Source: Dillenia suffruticosa (lineage: Eukaryota > Streptophyta > Magnoliopsida > Dilleniales > Dilleniaceae). From it: a stretch of DNA of 64,000 nt. The DNA lies in assembly GCA_033439265.1 (NCBI GenBank), contig JAVTVX010000026.1, forward strand, positions 12,215,001 to 12,279,000. Direction: 5' to 3'. Position 1 is the stretch's first letter. Every line of letters begins with the position of its first letter. This document shows, piece by piece, positions 57,201 through 64,000 of this stretch. The notes under the pieces are model-generated. The model made no database searches and was not told where the DNA came from. It was given only the letters and a program-made list of their open reading frames with translations. Position numbers and translations under genes: made by a program.

Positions 57201-57887
57201 TAATTGACTTGACCAAGATTTGTGTGCCTCATTGTTTGCACTCTTAGTGATCACAGGTGGGGTTTGAATGGTTTCAGACAGTTTGGCTAGAGTTGATCCT
57301 ATTTGACAGTGGGTTGGATTAGGGAAGCTTTATGGTTATCTGAATTATTTTGATTTTTTTTTTTTTATAATTTGTAATGAATTGAATTCATAATATGACT
57401 TGGTTTGTAATAATTTTGTATGTAAATTCATGCCTCGGGTATAACAGCATGACGTATTAATATTTTATTACTTATTTTCTTAAAAAACATATTTATAAAA
57501 AATTTAGTTACATATTGTTCCTTTAAATATTAATAATATTAGAAAATAATGTACGGGGTATATGGTTCTTACATAGGTTGGGAGAGGCAAAACATGATTT
57601 ATATAGATTTTTATTAGCGCATAGAAAAATATCCGAACCTATACCAATGGCTATGGCCATGACTGCTGGCAAAGGTCTAGACCTGTGCCAGCAGTCACCC
57701 TGGCCGCTGGCATAGGTCTAACCTTTGGCAGCGGTCATGGCCACTGGTAAAACCTTTTACTAGCGTTAGTATGGTCAGCGGAAATTTTGACTGTTGAAGA
57801 AGATTTCATAACCTTTATCGGTGGTTTTAATATATTTACAGGTGGTTTTTGACTATTAAAAGTCTTTTCTTTTTTTTTTTTTTAGTG

Positions 57888-59168
57888 ACATTAACAGTGA
57901 CTCTCTAAGGTTTTTTGTAATCTCTTGGACGTGCCAGCGATATTCTAGCACCATTACCTCTAGCATTAATATGAAATATCATGTTAGTAGTTGTTTATTC
58001 GGATGACTTCTATCCCTAATCCTTAACCCCCCCAAAAAAGCGCAAATTAATTCGAGTTTGTAGCCTTACCTAGACTTCATTGTTATGTGTGATAGTGTCA
58101 AAACTTTTCAGGAGTACCATCAGAAGTCATAGCTAGTATCTGATCATGTTTTAGGAATTTTAAGGCCCATTCGATAACTTCAGCTAATAGGTTTCTGCAA
58201 ATTTATCAACTTAGGGGCATGTCATATGTTTGTTATGTTCCTTTTTTTCCCCTTTTATAAGCAAAAAATTGTGTCACGAGCAAGATGAAGAAAGACGGCT
58301 TCCAGAAACAAGCAAAAAAGAAAAAATGTGACAAAAGTTTATGCCACCCTGTTACAGGAGAACACCAAATGCTTAGCAATGCGGCTAATGACATTATTAA
58401 GAATGAGAATTTCACACAAAACTCCTTAAGCAGAGAGACTTATGTTTTATATTGTTCATTATGTAATTATGTCACTTAAATAACTTGATGACTGATTATT
58501 TACTTCAGAACTCACATTTGGTATTGAAGTTTGTAGCGAAGTCATATAGCTGAGAGATAGGGAGAATGTTTCAAGACTTGCTTGGATCATATGCCATGAA
58601 TGGGGGAGAATGTCCACACAGCTATGTTCACAACTCGTGGTATCAGCTATGATTAATTCTGCAGTAGTCTGATTCAGGTCATCAACTTGATGAATTCTTC
58701 AGGGCACGATGATAACCGAATTTGTGTTCATAATTCCGTTTAATGCAGAGGGGAGTTTTGGAGTCTGCCAAGAAAAAGATCTGTCCTCCGAGAATTTTTA
58801 CATCAAATATCCTTCCACCTCTTCAGAAACAATTTTTATTGCAGATTTGGGAGGGTAAACTATACCAGAAAAATGCTAGAAGACAGCAAACAGGAGATCA
58901 ACGGAATGAAATATTGTGTGGAGGCTAGTTTGTCAGCAATGTAAGTGCTTCCCCGACATTTGTAGGTAAACATTGAAAAAATCTCCGACGATTTTCAGTG
59001 TTTTTTCCCACATTTTTTCTTTCATCACTCCACTCTTTAGCAATGGTTATAAAAAACCATTCGAAAACGTATGATTTTTTGTAATGAATGCTAGTATTGC
59101 ACAGTCGGTGTGTAAACAGAGTTACCCCGTGACACTAGAACCTCCTTTCACTTTGCTTTACTCTTCTT
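57888..59168. other. SABATH C flank and block X copy 4
   Basis: 57888-58470 continues the copy C flank and matches 48497-49070. 58425-58840 is block X (gtttcaagacttgct at 58568, gtttaatgcagag). 58840-59168 holds no recognisable gene; a cgacgattttcagtg segment near 58985 might be a transposon scrap. Confidence 0.6.
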
Positions 59169-60006
59169 GTGCTCTCCGCTAGACGTCTAAACTGCCAAAT
59201 GAAGTCACTGACAGAGTCTCCAGCTTGGAAACAAGGATTTTCTATACAGGAGCTCTACTCGCAAACTACCAATGCAACTGAACATCAACTTCTAGAATCT
59301 TGCCTCATGGACATGGCCAAGATTGTAAGAAAAATTGTTCCATTAATCAGTTAGTGCATCCCAATTGACTGTCGCGCATATGAAAGGCCCTATCCCTGTA
59401 TAAAAATATACGCAGCAACCAATTATCATGTGTCGTGTCCGCCCCTTATGAGGAGCATTTTTACCAGAAGAAATTCTCTTACATTATTGACTACAAAACT
59501 AGCAATTGAGAAGGTCCTTTTTTTACTAGGACCTTGAATTACTAAAAACACATCATAGTGACTTAGAAGTGCCTAAATTTTGCAGGGAATAATGGATGAG
59601 GCAGAGGTGGACTCATTCAACTTGCCTGGATATTACACATCTCCCAAGGAATGGAAGACTGTGAGAGATAAAAATGAAGACTTCACCATTGAGAGATTAG
59701 AGACAATATAAAAAGGCACATTGCCATGCCTATTCTCAGAGAACAAACAATGTTCTGGAGAGCTCCTAATGAAGGGATGATTAACAAGCACTTCCGGGAA
59801 TGGAGTTTCGGATGAGCTTCCTTATTTTTTTTTTACACTGATATTTGAACCCAGAATCACAAGATTGAAGAAAAGAGTTATAACCACCAGACCATCTCCT
59901 TGGGACGCGGATGAACTCTTTAGTTGCCACTCAACAAAAGCTGTTTCATGAGGCCAACAAGCTCAAGTTCTCTAATGCTTATTGCAGTTCTGAAGCGCAA
60001 GGATTA
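59169..60006 (+). pseudogene. SABATH methyltransferase remnant D
   Basis: The end of exon 2 is readable to 59324 (LLESCLMDMAKI, then GTAAGA), intron 2 at 59325-59585 ends in tttgcag, and exon 3 starts at 59586 (GIMDEAEVDSFNLPGY, FTIERLE) but meets TAA at 59709-59711. Sequence matching the end of exon 3 continues to about 60006 (GAT GAG CT / VLKRKD-like), interrupted by a SINE. The SAM-binding half is missing. It is clearly more diverged from A-C than they are from one another, so it is an older paralogue. Confidence 0.75.
59819..59907 (-). mobile_element. Ultra-short tRNA-derived SINE, copy 2
   Basis: An 89-bp insert splitting the exon 3 remnant of SABATH D. Flanked by CGGATGAGCT (59809-59818) and CGGATGAACT (59908-59917), a 10-bp target duplication with one mismatch. 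On the minus strand it reads aaggagatggtctggtgg (A-box region), gggttcaaata (B-box-like) and an A-rich tail, matching copy 1. Confidence 0.7.
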
Positions 60007-60524
60007 TTAGCCGGGGAAGAAATAATTATTGATTAACCAATATTTAATTATTGATCTCCTGGCAATGCTTTTTCCACCTCTACAAGTAGATTGCGCCTGT
60101 TCTCGTTAGCATTAATCAACAATTGGCCACTTCATATAGAATGACAGTTTGTGGAGAATCTGTTTAATAATGGGAGAAAAAATTCAGCCGCTGGAATTTC
60201 CAGCATCGCTCTTCTATTGGAAAACTGATTTTATGTTTTTCTAAAAAGAACTTGCTTCAAACAATAGAAGATTAAGATAAAGAAGGCAGTTTAGAAACCA
60301 ACTGTATAAGCCATATATGACCGTACATCCAAGAATAATTGAGGTGGGCTATATAAATTACATACCATATAATTACTCAAAACAATTACAAAACCTCCTT
60401 TAGTCATATGGATATGCATGTAGCTGAATCAGTCCTCTCCAGAGAAATGAAAGAGAGGGACGAAGGCAGCAGGAAACAATTAACTTAAATGCTGAGAAAA
60501 GGATGGTGACCCAGCATGCTATCA
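60007..60524 (-). other. 3' UTR and downstream flank of ALIX
   Basis: Non-coding region after the ALIX stop, shared with 9290-9718 and partly 31090-31331. Likely contains the ALIX 3' UTR; no certain poly(A) site is assigned. Confidence 0.55.
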
Positions 60525-63500
60525 TCATTGCTTATAGTAGCCACTCTGCTGTGGTGGGGGATAAGGACTAGGAATGGTATAAGGAGGCCGAGGTTGAGAC
60601 CCAAGCTGTTGTGCGTGAGCATTGTAGTATGGGCCTCGCCACCCTGGATAAGCCGGTTGACCATACTCATGACCTTGTGGAGGCTGTTGTTGGGGCTGCT
60701 GAGGTGGATATGGATGGCTAGCAGCCGGGACATGATACGGAGGTGGCGGTTGCTGTGGTGTCGTATAAGGTGGTGGCTGATGAGCATAGCCTGATGCAAC
60801 TGGCTGCTCAGGAGGTTGATGGTAGTAAGAAGACTGGGGCCGACTCACATTTACAGGTTCTGGTGGCTGGTGGGTAGCCCGAGTTTGAGGGGGTTGTCCC
60901 ATCATAGGATAGGGGCTACCATAAGCACCTGCATTCTTGTCCTGAAAACTGAGACCTGCCATATTCCTTTGGACGCCTTCAATCATTTCTCGGCACTGAA
61001 TATTTCTAGTCATCACAAAATCACTGCACTGCTGTTTTATATTTGTGACTGCATCCTGTTTGACATGGTAAAATTTATATATTAGAACTGTGAGTGCTCA
61101 AAGTAAGGGCTGTGATTTAATTATGGTGTTTTTTGCTTTCCCCCCGCCCCCCAACACACTAAGCTAGGTATCAGGATTGCAGATAAAAATGGCAAAGTTG
61201 GTAAAACACAACACCAGAGCTGAGAAAGCTTTGCAAGCATGAGAAAACCTTTAACATTGATCTTATGAGTTCATATTCCAAAGACAGAATTCATCACAAG
61301 TGGATTCTTACCTGCAGAGTGACATAGAATTTCAGTCCCTCATTGATGTTATCCTTGATTTCCCTGTATTTCGCTATGGCAGCTTCAATTTGTTTATTAC
61401 TCTTCTCCCGAGATGCTGCCACAAACAGGTGGAAAAAAGGATTTATATATCAATTGCAAAGAGAGGCATGTCACATAGAATGGTTAAAATACAGATCTTT
61501 TTTTTGCATGTACATTGTTCTAATAGATTCTTCCTTTTTTATCAAAAAGTTGGTGTTGCTAAAAGTCAAAAGGCTGTCAAGGCTGTTGAGAGGGGAATGG
61601 TGAACACGCTTAACACATGCATTCTTACCAACACATGGGCATAGAATTGTTTGAAATTGACTTAATTTTGTTCCTTTCAATTAATTGGCATTAGATTATT
61701 ATTGGTATTGAGGGCAAGCCTTGGTGCAACAGTTGAGTTGCTTATTTGGTGATCTCGAGGTCATAGGTTTGAAACGTGAAAACAGTCTCTTTGCAAAAAT
61801 GCAAGGGGAAGGCTGCATACATATACGTCCACCCTCCTCCAACCCCCGTACTAAGCCAAGGAGCATTTTGTGCACGGGGTGAGCCCTTTAGATTATTATT
61901 GGTATTAGAGAGATATTTCATTTCCCTCATACAAATGCCACACCTTCCCTTGGAACCGTAAATCTTGAATGGGGAACTAGGTTATGGATATCAAGAAGTA
62001 TGATACCACATCAGGACACCATGAATATTAGCACATAAGGGTACAAAATATAACTAAGATTCCTATGTGTTTTATCCAAAGACAATATAAACAAAAGAGA
62101 TACCAGCATGATTTCAACTGAGAAAGGAAAACATACCTTTATAGTCTTCAAGATTAAATATTGCTGCAAAATCATCATTTTGAGCCTGCACAGAAAACTA
62201 TCACCTTAAAAACAGAGTACTTCATCTACATATTCAATTCTCAATGTAATGTTATCAAACAGCACCTGAATTTGCAGAAGCAATTGTTCTTGTGCCTCAA
62301 GATTCTGAGAAATTTCTTCACATATGTGATCATACTTAGCTACTTCTTTTCTGAAGAGATCCTCATAGGAACCTGTGGATGTCATCAACTTTGGAAGTAT
62401 ATCATCCTGCATGCAAGCATATCAAGAAAAACTCAAACAACAACTAGATGAAAAAAAAAAAAGAAGAAGGAAGCCCTACCGACCGTGGAAAGAGGAAAAA
62501 GAATAAAGCATTGATGAGCCAGATGAATAATTGCAGTGAAAAACCAGACAAGCTAACTACTGAAATGACCAACCATCAAAATCAAATAGGTAGGGTATAC
62601 ATAATCACTGACACTAAAAGCACATGAAAAAAGAAAAAAGAAAAAAGAAAAAAGAAAAAAAAATCAGATTCCATAGCAAAGTACTTTTGGATGCAGACTT
62701 ATGGACTTTTTGAAGAGGACCAAGCTATTTTTTCCTTGCACCCACCCCCCCCCCCTGTTTTTTGAAGAGAAGGTCATATGCAATATAATATAAACATGGA
62801 ATCTTGTTCCAGAAAGAAACTATGAAGAAAAAGTTCTGAGACAGGAAAAGCATATCAAGCTGACCTTCCTTTTCATATCTTTTAGCATATCCTCAAGACC
62901 TGCGCGCTGTGCACCAAGGATCTCCAATTGCCTCTGTAAAATTGTAACAGATATTAGTACCCATTTTCAGCCATGCATAAAGACGAGACATGCCCATGCA
63001 ATGAAACCATAAATTAATGAGGCATCTATATGAAGTGACAACTTATTTGAGACTGAAAGGCCAGCTCTAAAAGATCAGAGAGGAAAGAGAACAGCAAGCA
63101 TAAAAAACTGTGCAAAAACAAATGAATGGTAAATGAATTTGGCAGTAAGGATTGGTAAATTATGCCATGCATAATGGCACATGAAACAGAAATTTCGACA
63201 GAATCAAATTTTTTTCAGGAAAATAACTCCCAGAGTATCATGAGACTCTGAACAATATAAATGAGACATATTTAGAAAAACAAACACCTCCCTCGAGGAT
63301 AACAAAGTTAAAAACCATAGCACTCTAAGATGATAAAGGAAGAATGATATGCTAATTGCCATAAGAGCACATACTGTAGTGGTAGTCACTAGCAAATAGA
63401 GTTCTTGTTTATCAGCTGGTATGTTAGCAATGGGGGTGAGAATTGATAAATTATAACACAATATTTATTAGAATTGCAAGAGGAAAATTAACAAGCACAT

Positions 63501-63618
63501 GGAGTTTATAGTGCATATAAAAAGTTACCAAGCTTTGCTTCAAAGCTCCAACAATGGCGTCCTCATTGGCGTCCAGTGACATTATCGGCCTTGCAAGGGT
63601 TGGAAGGGCAGATTCTAT
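60525..63618 (-). CDS. ALIX: ALIX/BRO1-domain ESCRT-associated protein, C-terminal part
   Basis: Six exons on the minus strand: 63529-63618, 62865-62933, 62266-62406, 62137-62185, 61312-61415 and 60525-61055, all with GT-AG introns and compatible phases, giving 327 C-terminal residues. Earlier exons, including the BRO1 domain, lie beyond the right edge or are not recognised. Seen: the coiled V-domain part (TLARPIMSLD, RAGLEDMLKDMKRK, KYREIKDNINEGLKFYVTLQ) and a long Pro/Gln/Tyr-rich tail ending GYYKQ. In plants ALIX works with ESCRT-III and the deubiquitinase AMSH3 in multivesicular body sorting; this is family knowledge. No lesion is visible. An Au-like SINE sits in the intron between the second and third exons from the 3' end. 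Confidence 0.9.
61710..61887 (+). mobile_element. Au-like SINE in an ALIX intron
   Basis: A 178-bp body starting gagggcaagccttggtgcaa and ending gtgagccctt, flanked by a perfect 19-bp duplication TTAGATTATTATTGGTATT (61691-61709 and 61888-61906). Its landmarks (A-box in ccttggtgcaac, ggtcataggtttgaa B-box region, tgcaaggggaaggctgca) match the widespread plant Au SINE family as I know it. Opposite strand to the host gene, inside intron 61416-62136. Confidence 0.85.
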
Positions 63619-64000
63619 CTGATGAAAAGAAAAGGAAAAAATAAATAAATGATTAAGATACAGACAAATCCTTTTTCTTTTTTGCTAGCCAAAACTGCAA
63701 CGATTTCAAGTCCTTTCAATGACCATTCGAGCCAAAGCTCTTGGACGTACGATAGCACATCCTTCCTTCCACAACTAAAGTTCTATCCAAATCATTGTTT
63801 GTTCATTGTAAACAGGCAAAACATATAATAAAGAAAAGAAGGCAAGAAAAAATTACAAAAGAAACAATGTTCTGCAAAAAAGCCAAAAAGCAGCACCTCA
63901 AGTAGAACAGAACAAATAACAATAAGGAATTCAATATCTGGTAGGTCACGATTGTGTATTTGCCAAAATTGGTAACAGAGCCTTTCAGCACTGTCATTTT
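63619..64000 (-). other. Probable ALIX intron
   Basis: Starts upstream of the acceptor of exon 63529-63618. A minus-strand open frame at 63803-63997 has no ALIX similarity that I can recognise, so I treat the stretch as intron. Confidence 0.5.

Larger units (their letters stand above)
52326..57887. mobile_element. CACTA-like transposon, 5.6 kb, without recognised transposase
   Basis: Starts CACTGCAAAAAAAATATG and ends TTTTTTTAGTG, with a perfect 3-bp target duplication ACA (52323-52325 and 57888-57890). The uninterrupted site is seen in the copy B flank near 48495. Subterminal motifs of the type ccagcggc/gccgctgg occur near both ends. No transposase could be recognised. Intron-like or lncRNA-like sequence fills 52590-53650 and 55220-57560; I see short open frames but no known domain. 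A solo LTR inserted at 53654-55213. Confidence 0.7.

Noticed and set aside
60516-60794. Plus-strand frame of 92 codons rich in Trp/Arg
   Set aside because: Antisense shadow of the Pro-rich ALIX tail.
63803-63997. Possible ALIX exon on the minus strand
   Set aside because: Translation in the open frame and in the frame ending at a GTGCTG donor does not resemble ALIX.
1-64000. CRISPR arrays, bacterial operons or phage genes
   Set aside because: No regularly spaced short repeats or prokaryotic gene organisation; introns and plant retroelements throughout.

Overview
The window looks like nuclear DNA of a flowering plant. Genes are split by short GT-AG introns, the only confident gene families are plant SABATH methyltransferases and a plant-type ALIX/BRO1 protein, and most of the sequence is plant-type LTR retrotransposons (Athila/Tat-like and Tekay/Del-like Ty3/gypsy, Ty1/copia), CACTA transposons and tRNA-derived SINEs. 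I cannot name the species.

Layout: 1-5610 is the 3' part of an Athila/Tat-type gypsy element. It abuts a 3.0 kb LTR (5624-8649) of a second gypsy element. From 8650 to about 60010 runs a tandem array derived from a SABATH locus next to ALIX. Unit 1 holds a duplicated block, a stray copy of the ALIX 3' end, a LINE RNase H remnant and intact SABATH copy A (11551-13189). Unit 2 has the same order but is swollen by a 5.4 kb copia element (13609-18971) and an 11.9 kb composite gypsy insertion (19191-31047). Its SABATH copy B (33185-46735) is a pseudogene whose intron 1 contains an 11.9 kb gypsy element (33408-45265), itself interrupted by a solo LTR (38728-40139). Unit 3 carries intact SABATH copy C (50166-51795), flanked by two CACTA-type elements (47032-48302 and 52326-57887); the second contains a solo Athila-type LTR and a tiny SINE. 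A decayed SABATH remnant D (59169-60006) lies beside the C-terminal half of an ALIX/BRO1 gene on the minus strand (60525-63618, continuing past the right edge), which has an Au-like SINE in an intron.

How it fits together: A, B and C share promoter blocks, TATA position, exon structure and 3' flanks, so they come from local duplication. A and C have intact frames, canonical splice sites and the SAM-binding motif, and are expected to be carboxyl-O-methyltransferases of specialised or hormone metabolism; their substrate cannot be read from sequence. B is dead (in-frame stop, lost splice acceptor, frameshift) and D is a fragment. ALIX is an unrelated housekeeping ESCRT-associated gene whose 3' end was caught up in the duplications.

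No new enzymatic or defence system is evident. The least expected signals are a predicted leader intron shared by the long-LTR gypsy elements (donor in the LTR, acceptor beside the gag start), a stem-loop kept in six diverged LTRs, a chimeric three-LTR insertion, an ultra-short SINE present twice, and a Trp-to-Tyr change at the substrate-carboxylate position of all three SABATH copies.
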